DNA of 64,000 bases from Epiperipatus broadwayi (lineage: Eukaryota > Onychophora > Udeonychophora > Euonychophora > Peripatidae). Both the position numbers and the translations under genes were made by a program. The stretch covers positions 4,833,911-4,897,910 of the forward strand of contig JAQFVV010012441.1 of the NCBI GenBank assembly GCA_028023455.1. Reading direction: 5' to 3'. Below the pieces are notes generated by a model, which was not told the origin of the DNA, did no database searches, and saw only the letters and a program-made list of their open reading frames with translations. This document shows, one piece after another, positions 10,217 to 21,185 of this stretch. Within the stretch, counting starts at the first letter, position 1. Each line of letters starts with the position of its first letter.

Positions 10217-10627
10217 TTAACCTGCCTTTTTAATGATAGAATAAGGTCCTTCATATGTGTTGTAGAATTTATGGTATTTATTCTCCAATGGTTTACTGTG
10301 ATGGAAAGTCTTTATCAATACTCTATCTCCAACTTTAAACTCACAAATACATTTTTTATTCCAACTTCTATTACCTGCCATTTTAACAAATTGTTTATGA
10401 GTTTGTAAAATGTCTTTTTCTTCATTTATTTTAGGTTCATTAAATATAGGTTTATATTTTTTAAATTGTATAGGTATAATTTGATGAAAGTGTAGTTGTA
10501 TGGGTGAGAATTCAGAAGATTCATTTGAGCTCCAATTTATATAATCCACTACACGTTTTGTCTGCTTTACCCAACCCTTATGCTGTTCTTCTAAATAGGT
10601 CCTAAACAAACATCCAAGATCCCGCAT
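10217..10627 (-). pseudogene. Integrase C-terminal part of element B
   Basis: The 136-residue frame carries the end of a Gypsy-type integrase. The N-terminal part (YLEEQHKGWVKQ) corresponds to the helix after the catalytic core. Later come KFKVGD-like FKVGDRVLIKTFHHSKP and then FYNTYEGPYSIIKKAG, the GPY/F module. It is separated from the catalytic core upstream by stops and a frame change, so pol is not functional here. The frame closes without a chromodomain. Confidence 0.75.
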
Positions 10628-11045
10628 GATACATTCACATGGATTTGATTATGGATTCCTAATAAAGATTAGCATGTTTTATTTTTGATATATTCACCCA
10701 TTTTTTCTATTCCTTAGATAGAAAAGGTGTACCATGATCAGTTAGTATGGTTTTCAGCTTTCCTATCATTGGAAATTGGAGAGTACTCAATACTTTGATT
10801 GTATGTTTAGTATTGGCTTGGGGTATTGGGTAAGCAGCAACATATTTGGAAAAGAGATCTTAAGTGACTAATAAATATTTTTGTTTGTTAAATGGAGGCA
10901 ATGGCCCATAATAGTCAATTGCTAGGATCTCATTTGGTCTTTCTAAAATGATAGATTTAATTGAATTAATATAATTTTGGTTTACTGACTTAGCTCTTAA
11001 GCAAATTAAACAATCTTGGAGGGATCTCAAGATGTCTCTATACAT
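10628..11045 (-). pseudogene. Integrase catalytic core of element B, interrupted
   Basis: The upper part (10860-11045) reads MYRDILRSLQDCLICLRAKS, the second half of the HHCC zinc region, then LAIDYYGPLPPFNKQKYLLV, where D of IDYYG is the first catalytic Asp of the DDE triad. A stop follows at about 10860. Below it, another stretch in the same region still reads like the core (SKYVAAYPIPQANTK, then LTDHGTPFLS with the second Asp). Stops and shifts break it. In an intact element this enzyme inserts the cDNA into the host chromosome. Confidence 0.7.
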
Positions 11046-11060
11046 TTTTGGCCAGTAAAA

Positions 11061-11249
11061 TCAATTCTTAAGGGTATGCTCTGTCTTGTGAGCACCATAA
11101 TGCCTGTATAGACAGTATACATATTTTATGAGTGGGTCACATAAAGACTTTGGTATTATTGTTCTCCACTCATCAACGTTATCATTCATTTTATATAGTA
11201 AAACTTGCTGTTCTAATTTAAAATGGTTAAGATCTTTAGGTGCATTCAA
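11061..11249 (-). pseudogene. Integrase N-terminal zinc-binding part of element B
   Basis: This frame of 62 residues ends with LIKYVYCLYRHYGAHKTEHTLKN, the H.H half of the HHCC zinc module. The CC half (CLICLRAKS) is in the next frame downstream, across a stop at about 11058. The first half (ELKLEQQVLLYKMND-like) is the linker between RNase H and integrase. It is in a different phase from RNase H. Confidence 0.65.
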
Positions 11250-11284
11250 AACTTCCTCCCCTAATAAAACTTTTATAATTGGGT

Positions 11285-11914
11285 TTAATTCTGGATCATA
11301 AATTGTATCTCAGGTAAGTTTTCCAACTCATTCTCTACATTATTATCAGCCATCACATTGACATTTGTAATGTAGGCATTGTCTACCATTAAATGATTTT
11401 GTTCTGACCTACATGGATTTTGACTAAGCACATCAGCCACGACATTCTCAGATCCTTTGCAATAATGCACAGTGTAATTAAATTCCTGTAACAGTAAACT
11501 CCATCTAACTAGATGACTATTAGTTAGATAACTGTGATTTAGGAATTCGAGGCTTTTGTGATCAGTAATCACTATCACCTCTGATCCGAGTAGCATTTGT
11601 TGAAATTTTTGGAAAGCCCAGACTATTGCTAGTGCTTCCTTCTCTGTAACCATGTAATTTATTTCTGGACCTTTCAAGAGCCAGCTAATAAAGTAGAGGA
11701 CACCTGGTTGGCCATCCTCTTGGATTTGGGACAGTGTTACCCCTAATCCAAAACCACTACTATCTGTATGAACAATGAATGGTTTATTAAAATCAGGGAT
11801 GGCTAACATGGTTAACTCAAAAAACCCTGTTTTAATATTCTCAAATGCACAGTCTTGTTCTTCAGTCCATTTCCAACATTCATCTTTTCTAATTAATTTT
11901 AACAAAGGTTCCAT
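11285..11914 (-). pseudogene. RNase H domain of element B pol
   Basis: The 209-residue frame starts with MEPLLKLIRKDECWKWTEEQ, the connection after RT, and continues with FIVHTDSSGFGLGVTLSQ, VTEKEALAIVWAFQKF and VITDHKSLEFL. These carry the Asp, Glu and Asp expected for a Gypsy-type RNase H. Its task would be to degrade the RNA strand during reverse transcription. It is in the same phase as the RT frame and separated from it by a stop at about 11981-11983. The acidic tail leads toward integrase. Confidence 0.85.
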
Positions 11915-11983
11915 GTGGTCTGAGAACTTCTGATAGAAACGGTTGTAAAAATTACAAAGTCCTAAAAATGATCTAATTTGTTT

Positions 11984-12886
11984 TCACTTAGATGGTTTAG
12001 GAAAATTTTGAATGGCAGAGATCTTCTCTGGATGAGGTCTTATCCCATTGCAACCAACAATATGACCTAAGAAGACTACTTGGTTGGAAACTAAAGTACT
12101 CTTCTTGAAGTTAATTTTTATACCTTTCAGAAAACACTCTTTAAAAAATATAAATAAATGTTGAAGGTGTTCTTCAATTGTGGTAGATGCAATAATTACA
12201 TCATCCACATAAATAATTACGATTTGTTTTACTTCAGGAGATAAAGTCTTATCCAAACACCTAATTAGACCTGCACCACTATTTATCAATCCAAATGGCA
12301 TCCTATTAAATTGGTATGTAAAACCTTCATAATGGAAAGCAGTATATTGGCAATCTTCTGGATGAAGTTCAATCTGCCAATAGCTAGAGGTTAAATTGAA
12401 AGTAGAAAATACCTTCTTATTTCCAAATTTCACGAATAATTTGTGTATGGGTGGTGGTATATTTCTGTCCGAAACAGTAATTTTGTTTAGTTGTCTAGCA
12501 TCTAAACAAAATCTCATTGACCCATCTTTCTTCTTCACAGTTACTACTGGATTACAGTAAGGTGAAGAGCATTTGGAAATGATTTCCCAATCCAGCATTT
12601 TATTAATTTGCTTAGATATATCTTCCCAATATTGGTATATATACGATTTGGATTGAAATGGTTGATCATGAATTAATCTAATTCTCTGTTGGAATCCCTT
12701 TATCACTCCTGGTATGTCTGAGAAAATAGAATTAAATTCTCTTATAACAAATCGTAATTTCAATAAATCATCACTTCCAAGCAAGTTGGATTCTGCGAGT
12801 TTACTCTCTAAGAGTGATTCTGGAATGCTAGATGTTATACAGTCAACTTCAATTAGATCATATCTTGGAAGTAATGTCATCTCCAA
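11984..12886 (-). pseudogene. Reverse transcriptase domain of element B
   Basis: The 300-residue frame has the ordered Gypsy RT motifs: SPYCNPVVTVKKKDGSMRFC, then LDARQLNKIT, FSTFNLTSSYWQIEL, FHYEGFTYQFNRMPFGLINS, IIYVDDVIIAS and FLGHIVGCNGIRPHPEKI. The YVDD pair is intact. In the block that usually reads L-D-L the Asp is Asn (FNL), so one of the three metal-binding acids is lost. With the stop between RT and RNase H and the shifts elsewhere, this copy is inactive. The phase equals that of RNase H and differs from protease. Confidence 0.9.
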
Positions 12887-12977
12887 GACTTCATCATTAA
12901 TTTAACTGTTTTATTACAGAAATCAATTACACAAGTGTTCAAATGTAGGAAGTCTGCCCCTAAAATAACATTGTGAA

Positions 12978-13361
12978 TTAAACCCTTAAAAATACATGAT
13001 AGAGAGTTGTTTGGCCAATTTTAATCTCAATCCAAATTTGTTTTTGGATTAATTTAGCTTTTCCACTGTTAGCTATGGTAACCTGCATAGATTTTAGTGG
13101 TAATATTTTGATGTTAAGATTTATTGCTAAAATCTCTTGATAAAATTTCTCTGATATCACTGAAATTTGGCTACCAGAATCTAATAATGCCTTAACCAGC
13201 AAGCTCTCAAACAAAACTTCTATCATAGGGCAACTTTGTAAAACAAAATTTGGTGTTTTATCTTCCCATGAACACATCATGTTAGTGATTTCTTGTGTAA
13301 AGATTTGATTCAAGTTCCTCTTTGGATATTTGGTTTCTTGAAGTGAGGAACATTTCCTCAA
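12978..13361 (-). pseudogene. Aspartic protease of element B
   Basis: The 127-residue frame contains LLVKALLDSGSQISVISEKF, the DSG active-site loop of a retroviral-type aspartic protease. It would cut the gag-pol polyprotein. After the frame ends, another phase reads LIHNVILGADFLHLNT, the second conserved protease block (ILGxDFL), so a frameshift falls inside the domain near 12978. It lies between the basic gag tail and RT, as in Gypsy elements. Confidence 0.8.
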
Positions 13362-13384
13362 GTACCCTTTTAGTTTGTTTTATG

Positions 13385-13750
13385 TTAAACTGTAGGTATA
13401 TCTTTACTACATCCTGGTTTTGGGGAATTTCTTGGATTATTAAAAGAAGTTATTTTTATTTTTTTTAAATTATCATGATTTATTTTGGGAGAGGGGTCAT
13501 AAGGTATATTCCTTTGAGATGTTTTTCCCTTCCAATGATTGGTATCTTTATTATTTTTCCTTCTATTATAAAATATTGTATTGATTGAAGCTTCCTCTCT
13601 TTTTTTATCAGGTAATCTAATTGATAAATTAGCTTGATTCATGTCAATACTATTTAAAAGTTTTACTATTTGTTCTATTTTTGTTATATTAGTACACAAT
13701 AATGATTGTTCTATTTTAAGTGGTAAATTTCTTTTTATTATTCTAATCAT
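13385..13750 (-). pseudogene. Basic C-terminal gag region of element B
   Basis: This 121-residue frame is rich in Lys, Arg and Asn (NRRKNNKDTNHWKGKTS) and follows the capsid part in the same phase after a stop at about 13754-13756. Its place and charge fit the nucleocapsid part that binds genomic RNA. No CCHC zinc knuckle is visible. That may be natural for the family or a result of decay. Confidence 0.55.
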
Positions 13751-13756
13751 TTCCCC

Positions 13757-14395
13757 TTAATTTAAATGATAGGTATTAAGTGTTCTTAACTTTGTTATTT
13801 GATGGCGAAAGAATTTGGTCAAGGTTTCTCCAGGTGTCTGCTTATACTTATCTTGTCTATCCCTATTCCAAAAATTTTTAATTAATAATTTTTGGTATTC
13901 CATATAAGTAGATGGAGTTTGTGATAAAGACTCCCACCACATTAATGCATCTCCTTGCAAGTGACTATATGCAATGATCACTTTTTCTCCTTCTGATAGA
14001 TTTTGGTTAACTGAAAAATAAAGATTGAGGATTCTAATATGTTCTATAGGAGATTCATTATGAGATCCCTTGAATATTTTTAACCTAACAAATTGGTTAA
14101 TTGTACTACTTGGTATTGAATGATTATATACCTTTTGCTTTTCTAAAACATTCAACTGAGAAGTTGATGTTTGATTTTCATGATTAATCCTACAAATATT
14201 TAAGTTTAACCCTTCTAATTCAAAATTACTAGGATAATTTTCAACTTCAGGCATTATATGATATTGAAAATTTGATCTATCATAAGAAGCAATTACTTGT
14301 TGTGGATCTTTTTGAATAACCTCTAAATGATTTGCACCAAGATTTTGTTCTTGATTACTACTATGAGTATTTACATTATTTTCAACCTGATGCAT
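13757..14395 (-). pseudogene. Gag capsid region of element B
   Basis: The 212-residue frame contains FKGSHNESPIEHIRILNLYF, then GEKVIIAYSHLQGDALMWWESL, then FWNRDRQDKYKQTPGETLTK. A.....L.G.A..WW and the F....Q..Y....GE.... pattern are typical of the retrotransposon gag family of Gypsy elements, which builds the particle shell. The frame lies in the same phase as the upstream coiled coil (stop at about 14441-14443) and the basic tail. Confidence 0.85.
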
Positions 14396-14443
14396 TTTTA
14401 TAGTCGATGTTTTCTTACATATTTGGGTTTCAATAATTAAAAA

Positions 14444-15232
14444 TCAACTATCAGTTGATTCTTTTATTTTATTAACTCTATTCCAAGTTTCAGTAGTATC
14501 TTCCCTTAATTTTTCTAATACATTTTTATTTTTATTTGTATGAATTTCTATTGAATTCATTTTATTCTCTAAATGTTTAGTAGAGAGTTGATCTATTCTT
14601 GTGTGTGTTCGTTGTCTATCTTCTAGGATTTCATTCCATATTTTATTTTGTTCTTCCTTTACTTCTTCCCTAAAAATTCCTTGATTTTTATACATTTCAT
14701 CACATTTAACATTTAATCTATCTATGATGTCATTTTGGAACTCACTAAACCACTGTTGACATTTTGAATTATTTTCATCAATTTCATTCTTTAGGTCATT
14801 TAATGCTTGTTTAATTTCTATATTATCTCTTTGAACATTATCCACATTCAAATTTAATTGTTCCATTTTAGTAGCTAATTTATTTTCAATTCCTGTTATT
14901 TCAACCTTCAAATCATTTTTTAAACTATCTAATTTTTTATTATTATCATCCAATTTTTGATTCAAATCACTTTTTAAGTTACACATGTCACTTTTAAAAC
15001 TAGTACTATTATCATCCAATTTTTTATTATTATCATCTAATTTTTTATTAATATCATTCATAAATATTTGCAACATTTTCATTAAAGCTGTACTATTGTC
15101 TATAGCCTGTGTTGTATCAACATTAAATGATTGATTAATCATAATTGTAGATAATTGATTTAAATCTTCATCAACTATATTTTGTGTTTGAGATAATACT
15201 TGATCTAAACTGTGTTTGTTGAGGGTATTCAT
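14444..15232 (-). pseudogene. N-terminal coiled-coil part of element B gag
   Basis: The 262-residue frame is dominated by helical repeats: DINKKLDDNNKKLDDN, then LNQKLDDNNKKLDSLKNDLK, with Leu, Ile or Val at heptad positions over about residues 55 to 160. It should oligomerise. The start is ATG at 15230-15232. It precedes capsid in the same phase. Element A has the equivalent helix (MAQLFQLLMNIKANMATK aligns with LMKMLQIFMNDINKKLDD), but split by an unknown domain. Confidence 0.7.
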
Positions 15233-15269
15233 CTATGGTTGTAGAAACCCCATGTGCTTGTACTAATGA

Positions 15270-15380
15270 TTATTGTTCTATAATATTAATATCATCACTT
15301 AGTTCACTTTGCAAATCATCTTGCATTTGACTAGAACATTCATTATCTTTATTAGAAAATATTTTCCCACTTCGAAGCAT
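15270..15380 (-). pseudogene. Short leader frame of element B
   Basis: ATG at 15378-15380 opens 36 residues beginning MLRSGKIFSNKDN and ending in TAA at 15270-15272. The next frame downstream is in another phase. The RSGK...SNKD similarity to the first frame of element A suggests it is the true N-terminus of the gag protein, now frameshifted. Confidence 0.5.
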
Positions 15381-15695
15381 AATAAATTTTAACTTAATTC
15401 AAATTTTACACAAGTTTATATATTTTTATAACCAAAATATTATATCGTAAAGTTCTTTACCACTTCATGCTATTTATATATACTTATGATGTTCTAATAA
15501 TATGTGTGTATATTTTTAAACGTGTATGTCTATATAAAAACTTTATCCCACTTAATTCTTGTTTAAAACATAATTTAATAAGTAGTTATTTAAATATTGA
15601 TCTCTCAAAATCATATTATATATATTATCATTTTTTATATTAATCTTACAATTATAAATTCCATATATAATGAATCGAAATTATAGATTCAATGC

Positions 15696-15713
15696 CTAAA
15701 ATGTTGCACGCCA
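15696..15713 (-). promoter_or_regulatory. Primer-binding site candidate of element B
   Basis: On the minus strand, TTATATT is followed by TGGCGTGCAACATTTTAG. The TGG start directly after the LTR fits a primer-binding site. It is the most internal of a series of similar modules (see findings). The tRNA was not identified. Confidence 0.55.
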
Positions 15714-16823
15714 AATATAATGGGACAGCATATTTGATAGCGCTAGTTGAGGCACCAAATATAACGGAATGGCCTTTAACCAACCCAGTTGATATACTAA
15801 ATATAACAGAATCGATTATATTTAATGCTTGGAAATAATTAACTTAATGCGTCACAGTTAGGTTTGCCAAATATAACAGAATGGATTATATTTAAAATCT
15901 AAGTTGGTCTTGTTAAATATAATGGGATGATTAAATTCCCTAGAAAGAGGATATGCATTTCACTACAATCAGACTTTGGGTCTTCAGGTAGAATGCTGGA
16001 AATGAATCGATGAAATACTAAGTCCATGATTATATATATCTTTATTATGCTAGCTCAATAATCTTTAAATAAGTTTTAATATAATTTAGACTAGTTCATC
16101 CATCTCTCATCCCTCTTTCAATCACCATTATACCATGATATTCAAACTCATGGAGAATTTGCAATTAGGTCTTTTCAAAGATAATTTCAAAACAAGTTAT
16201 TATTTAATATGCCTTTATATAAGCATTAATTAATAATTGACATTCATATAATGTTTATAATACTAATATATATATATAATATAATTATAATTTCATAATG
16301 ATTAGACAAAGAGATCCAGTTAATAACTCAATATTTAATAAACAATAAAAAAAAATAACATAAAAGATAAATAAAATATTAATAAAGAAATAAGAATGAA
16401 TTCTACCATAATAAAATATTAATAAATAATATTCTTATTTAATATGCTATGATAAAATTCTGTGTTATGATAAACTATAATTGAAGAATATAATTTAAAT
16501 TAACAGATATATAAAACAATATCTAGATTCAAAAATTAATAACTTATATAACTTATCAATGTATTTACAGTTATTATATATGTTTCTCAATTATTAATAT
16601 ATAAGTACTATTTACAATTGTATAACATATATATATATGTATTTATAATAGTTAACATACATTAAATGTTTATTATATTATATAAATAAATATAATAAAT
16701 TTATTTATATATCTGTTAAATTATTACCATTTTAATACCCTTCATCTAATTTTTGATGAGTTTTGTCAAGCTTTCAATTTATGTATAATAAGATATAATG
16801 ATGTGATGCCAAATTTGAAATAA

Positions 16824-16886
<63 letters not shown>

Positions 16887-17856
16887 CATATTAAAATAAT
16901 ATAAGCATTATTATAATATATATAAATAAATAATAAAGAAAACTTATTTTCCAGAGTCGAAAGTAGATATTGAAGTCTATAGTTCATAATCCTAATAAAG
17001 ATCTTTTACGAAGTATATTAATCCATTGGAATAATGATGATTTATTTATCCTTCATTGATAAACTGTTAATAATATCCAATGATTTGATTGATATAATAT
17101 ATAGTAAATATTCATCGAATGATGATGTTCTTAATCTCCATTTTTCTATTATCATTAGACAATCTTTTCAATTAATATTTCAAATATTTTAAAATAGCAT
17201 GTAAGTTGGTTTCGAAACCTTTTATGATATAATAATTATATTACTCACTGCACATTGGAATATCCTTAATATATATATATATATATATAATTATCTTATA
17301 TATATATAAATAATGAAGTGTTAGAATAACGTAGTTTCCAAAACTCAAATAAATGTTCTTTTCTTTTATACTATTATTCCTTTTAAGATTTAGTAGAAAA
17401 TTTAAATATTTTCCTTATAGATTTTTTAATCCATAGATTTATCTTAATTTGGAAGAGTTATTAATAGTTAATTCCAAACATTGAACAGTAATATTTTTTA
17501 TAAAAAAAAAAATTATTTAAAAAGAAATGATTTTCTTTTCTTCTCTCCAATAACTAGAGAACGAATGAATCTCCTCATGTGTTGTTACAAGTTCATGCTT
17601 AATTCAAATATTAATTGTTCTATAAACATTAAAATTTAGTAATAAAATATATATAAAATTATTCATTTCAACTTCAAATCTGTCATTTTACTCAAAAACT
17701 TGAAATTATATATATATATTGTTTAAATTTCATGTATATATATATTAATAGTATATAAGTATATACATATTAAAATATTCAAATAGATTTTATATTTATA
17801 AATAATTTCATTAGAGATAAAAGCACGTTAGACCAATAATAATAACACAAAGTTAC

Positions 17857-17862
<6 letters not shown>
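15714..17862 (-). repeat. 5' LTR of element B (minus strand), about 2.15 kb
   Basis: It matches 7463-9600 along its length. The edges are the primer site (15713) and the end of the shared sequence GTTACTATTAT (17862). Its AAT array is far longer than in the partner LTR, and several AT tracts differ in length. Promoter activity would be expected here, but no TATA element can be singled out in such AT-rich DNA. Confidence 0.85.
16825..16884. repeat. AAT microsatellite inside the 5' LTR of element B
   Basis: About 20 uninterrupted AAT units. The same place in the 3' LTR (near 8610) has only a handful, so the array grew after insertion. Confidence 0.95.

Positions 17863-17888
<26 letters not shown>
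17863..17888. repeat. AT microsatellite between element B and the RTE-like LINE
   Basis: A run of AT dinucleotides directly joins the LTR end to the first bases of the LINE. Confidence 0.9.
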
Positions 17889-17891
<3 letters not shown>

Positions 17892-18215
17892 TGCAGAAAT
17901 GAGTTTGCTATTAACTGAAAGGAGACCCTTTGATTCCTCTTGGAGGCTTTAAAGGAACCGAGCAGGGCAAATTCCTAATGTCCACTCCATACGTTCTTGT
18001 TGTTGCAGCTGTTATTACTATAGTGATTATTCATATAGTATACAAACATGGATGGGCTGCTCACCAACACGCATTAGTCAGCGTGGTGAGTTTATTGGCT
18101 TTTTACCTCTGAGTTTAAGATCAAGAAACACCATGGTCTTTCTTCTCAGTGCCTGATAAGGCAGAATGAATGTTTGTGTAAATGATAAATATTTTTCCAA
18201 TACATATATACAATT
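17889..18215 (+). other. 5' untranslated region of the RTE-like LINE
   Basis: This block is clearly richer in G+C than its surroundings. It has two loosely similar stretches (CTTGGAGGCTTTAAAG near 17939 and CAGGAGGCTGTAAAGTC near 18251). A 60-codon frame at 17930-18112 has a hydrophobic stretch but no family likeness. It is probably leader sequence holding promoter activity. Confidence 0.4.
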
Positions 18216-18941
18216 ATGACAGACAAAAATAAAGCATGGCCCTTATTACCAGGAGGCTGTAAAGTCACCAACCAAGGCAGCGGTTGGTGGCCGAAGGTGG
18301 AGGGTGCTAAGAATCCCCTGATTGCGGACCCAGGCTGCCATTTGATGATGACTTTTTATTTAGGTACTTACAACTGCAGATCACTTTCAAGTGAAGGAAG
18401 ATTGCTAGAATTAGAAGAAGAACTGTCTTATATTAATTGGGACATTATTGGACTTTGTGAAGTTAGAAGAAAAGGAGAAGAAACAATTGATTTAAAAAGT
18501 GGACATATACTCTATTATAAAGGTACACATATTGGAAATACAAGTGGAGTAGGATTCATTATAAATAAAAAGTGGAAGAACAATATTGTGTAGATTGATG
18601 GTGTATCGGACAGAGTGGCAAGATTAGTTATACAACTTAATAGCAGATACCAAATGCAGATAATTTAGGTTTATGCCCCAACAAGTTCTCATAGTGATGA
18701 GGTAGTAGAAAATTTTTATATGGATGTACAAAAGGCTTTTGATCAGAGTAAACAACATTTTAAAATTGTTATGGGAGACTTTAATGCTAGAATTGGTAGA
18801 CAAATGAAAGATGAAATTGCTGTAGGTAATTTTGGTTATGGTAATAGAAATGAGAGAGGATATAGACTTGTGGAGTTTGCAGAAAAAGAAAAACTTTATA
18901 TTATGAATTCATTTTTTGAGAAAAATGTTAAAAGGAAATAG
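18216..18941 (+). pseudogene. Endonuclease domain of the RTE-like LINE, broken
   Basis: One phase reads LGTYNCRSLSSEGRLLELEE, then DIIGLCEVRRKGEE, both from the APE-type endonuclease (conserved Asn and Glu). A TAG at 18591-18593 and another near 18667 interrupt it. It continues with VYAPTS and then KIVMGDFNARIGR (catalytic Asp and Asn) and ends at a TAG at 18939-18941. The enzyme nicks target DNA to prime reverse transcription. All pieces are in the same phase, so only point changes broke it. Confidence 0.85.
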
Positions 18942-18974
18942 ACATGGAAGCATCCAACTGAAATTACAGCAGAA

Positions 18975-20354
18975 TTGGATTATATTTTGACTAACAGAAA
19001 ATACATATTTCAAGATTGTAATGTTCTTAATAAATTTAACACAGGAAGTGATCATCGATTAGTAAGGTGTAAGTTACGTGTTAATGTAAAACTAGAAAGA
19101 CAAAAATTATTAAGAAAAACAATATTTACAGTTGATATTCCTAATCTTCAGAAACATTCTAATGAATTTAAATTAGAACTTACAAATAGGTTTCAAGTGT
19201 TAGGAAATTTTGAACATGATACAGATTTGAATGAAATTAATATGAACATAACTGATACACTTTTAAAAACTGCAACAAACATAGCTGGTAGAAAAAAGCA
19301 GCAATTGACTAATAAAATTTCTACTGAGACTAGAGAATTTATGAAGAACAGAAGGAATATGAAGATATACAAAAATGATGTATTAAAAAGAATTGAATAT
19401 CTCGAATTTTGTAAAATGATACGGAAAAGAGTTGAAAATGATATAAGAAAGTATAACTGTGAAATAGCAAGAAAAGCTGTAGAAAAAAATAAAAATCTCA
19501 AAAATGTTAAACAACATTTTGGTATTGGTAGGAAATTTATATCTGCAATAAGAAAAAAAGATGGAATTATTACTAAAAAGAGAGATGACATCATGAAATT
19601 GGTAGAAGATTTTTATCAAGAATTATATAGTAATAAAGAACAAGTACCTCCTATATCTATTACATCTTCCGAATCGCCCAGAATTTTAAATGAAGAAGTG
19701 AGACATGCAATTAAGTGTATGAAGAAAGGAAAGGCTCCAGGAAATGATGGAATTATAATTGATATATTAAAAGAAGCAGGTGAAGAAATAGAAACAATTT
19801 TAGCAAAGTTATATACCAAATGTCTAAATGATAAAGATGTACCGGAAGATTGGAAGAATGCAGTAATAATATTAATATTTAAAAAAGGTGATAAAGAAGA
19901 TATTAGAAATTACAGACCTATCAGCCTTTTATCAGTTTTATATAAAATTTTTATCAAGATAATTACAACTCGTCTACAGAGAACTTTGGATTTCCATCAA
20001 CCAAGAGAACAATCTGGATTTAAAAGTGGTTTTAGTACAATAGATCATATCCAGGTATTGAGAGAAGTCATAGAAAGGACAAACGAATATGAGTTGTCAT
20101 TATGTTTTGGATTTGTAGATTATGAAAAGGCATTCGATTCTATACACATTTCTTCAGTGATTAAAGCATTGGATCATCAAGGTATAGATCCAGGATGTTG
20201 TCATACTTTAAAGAATATTTATAAAAATGCAACAGCAACAATTAGATTACATAATGATACTGGAAAAATCAACATTGAGAAAGGTGTAAGACAAGGTGAC
20301 TCCATATCTACAAAACTCTTTACAGCAGTGCTGCAAGAAGTTTTTGTGGATTAA
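18975..20354 (+). pseudogene. Endonuclease end and reverse transcriptase of the RTE-like LINE
   Basis: The 459-residue frame begins with LDYILTNRKY and GSDHRLVRCKL, the final endonuclease block (SDH). RT follows: KAPGNDGIIIDILKEAGEE, NYRPISLLSVLYKIF, REQSGFKSGFSTIDHI, FVDYEKAFDSIH (first catalytic Asp) and GVRQGDSISTKLF. It ends at TAA 20352-20354 because of a frame change in a T run near 20340. The following frame carries the FADD box. The same phase joins it to the endonuclease upstream. Confidence 0.9.
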
Positions 20355-20371
20355 AATGGGAAACTAAAGGA

Positions 20372-20587
20372 GTGAAAGTAAATGGAGAGTGTTTAAGTCA
20401 TTTAGATTTCGCAGATGATGTAGTTGTTTTTGCAAATAATGCTTCAGAGCTGCAGGAAATGTTGCAGGAGTTAGCAGATGAAAGTAGAAAAGTAGGACTA
20501 AAGATAAATATTAAAAAGACTAAAGTAATGTTTAATCGATTTGCTCAAAATTTGAAAATAAAGATTGATTATGAAGAATTAGAATAA
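20372..20587 (+). pseudogene. RT catalytic segment (FADD) of the RTE-like LINE
   Basis: The 71-residue frame has LSHLDFADDVVVFANNASEL, where the two Asp residues are the RT catalytic pair, then VGLKINIKKTKVMFNRF. It is shifted by one phase from the preceding RT part and ends in TAA at 20585-20587. The truncated relative at 61332-62335 has GAA at that codon, so this stop belongs to this copy alone. Confidence 0.9.
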
Positions 20588-20638
20588 GTTAACAGTTACA
20601 AATACCTTGGTCAGATTATTAATACAGATGGAAACATA

Positions 20639-21157
20639 ATGGAGGAAATTAATCATAGAATTAAACTTGGTTGGAGTGCTTTTGGTAAAAATAACTTGAT
20701 ACTAAAAGGAAATATGCCTATGTGTTTGAAAAGGATGGTTTTTAACAAATGTGTTTTACCAGTTCTTACTTATGGATCTGAGACTTGGACACTTAATGGA
20801 AGAGCAATACAGAGACTTCAGACCACTCAAAGGAGTATGGAGAGATGTATGTTGGGAGTAACAAGAAGAGATCAAAAACGCAATGTATGGGTAAGACAAC
20901 AAACAGGTGTTACTGATCTTATTGAAAAAATTAGAAGATTGAAATGGTTTTGGACTGGACATATTGCTAGAAGAGATGATAATAGATGGACAATTGAAAT
21001 TTTAAACTGGATTCCAAGAGATTGTAAAAGACCCAGAAAGAGTCCACAGGTGAGATGGATGGATGAAATAAGAAAATGTGCAGGGCTGTTGTGGAGAAGA
21101 GAAGCTAAAGATCGGAGAAGATGGATTAAACTTGGAGAGACCTTCATCCTGCAGTGA
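20639..21157 (+). pseudogene. C-terminal domain of the RTE-like LINE
   Basis: The 172-residue frame runs in the phase of the FADD segment. It reads KLGWSAFGKNNLILKG, VLPVLTYGSETWTLN, RSMERCMLGVTRRDQKR, RRLKWFWTGHIARRDD and VRWMDEIRKCAG, the usual thumb and C-terminal blocks. It ends at a proper stop (TGA, 21155-21157), followed by a short 3' end. Confidence 0.9.
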
Positions 21158-21185
21158 ATTGATAATGGTTGATGATGATATATAT

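Larger units (their letters stand above)
17889..21185 (+). mobile_element. RTE-like non-LTR retrotransposon, near full length, inactive
   Basis: Endonuclease and reverse transcriptase follow each other in one direction, with no LTRs and a 3' end in GATGATGAT repeats and AT. The endonuclease type and the C-terminal block (VLTYGSETWTL, RSMERCMLGVTRRDQK, WRREAKDRRRW) resemble the RTE clade. Stops and one frame change break it. A 5'-truncated relative lies at 61332-62335. Confidence 0.85.

Noticed and set aside
17930-18112. 60-codon frame with a hydrophobic stretch
   Set aside because: It lies in the leader of the RTE-like LINE, starts without a convincing context and has no family likeness.
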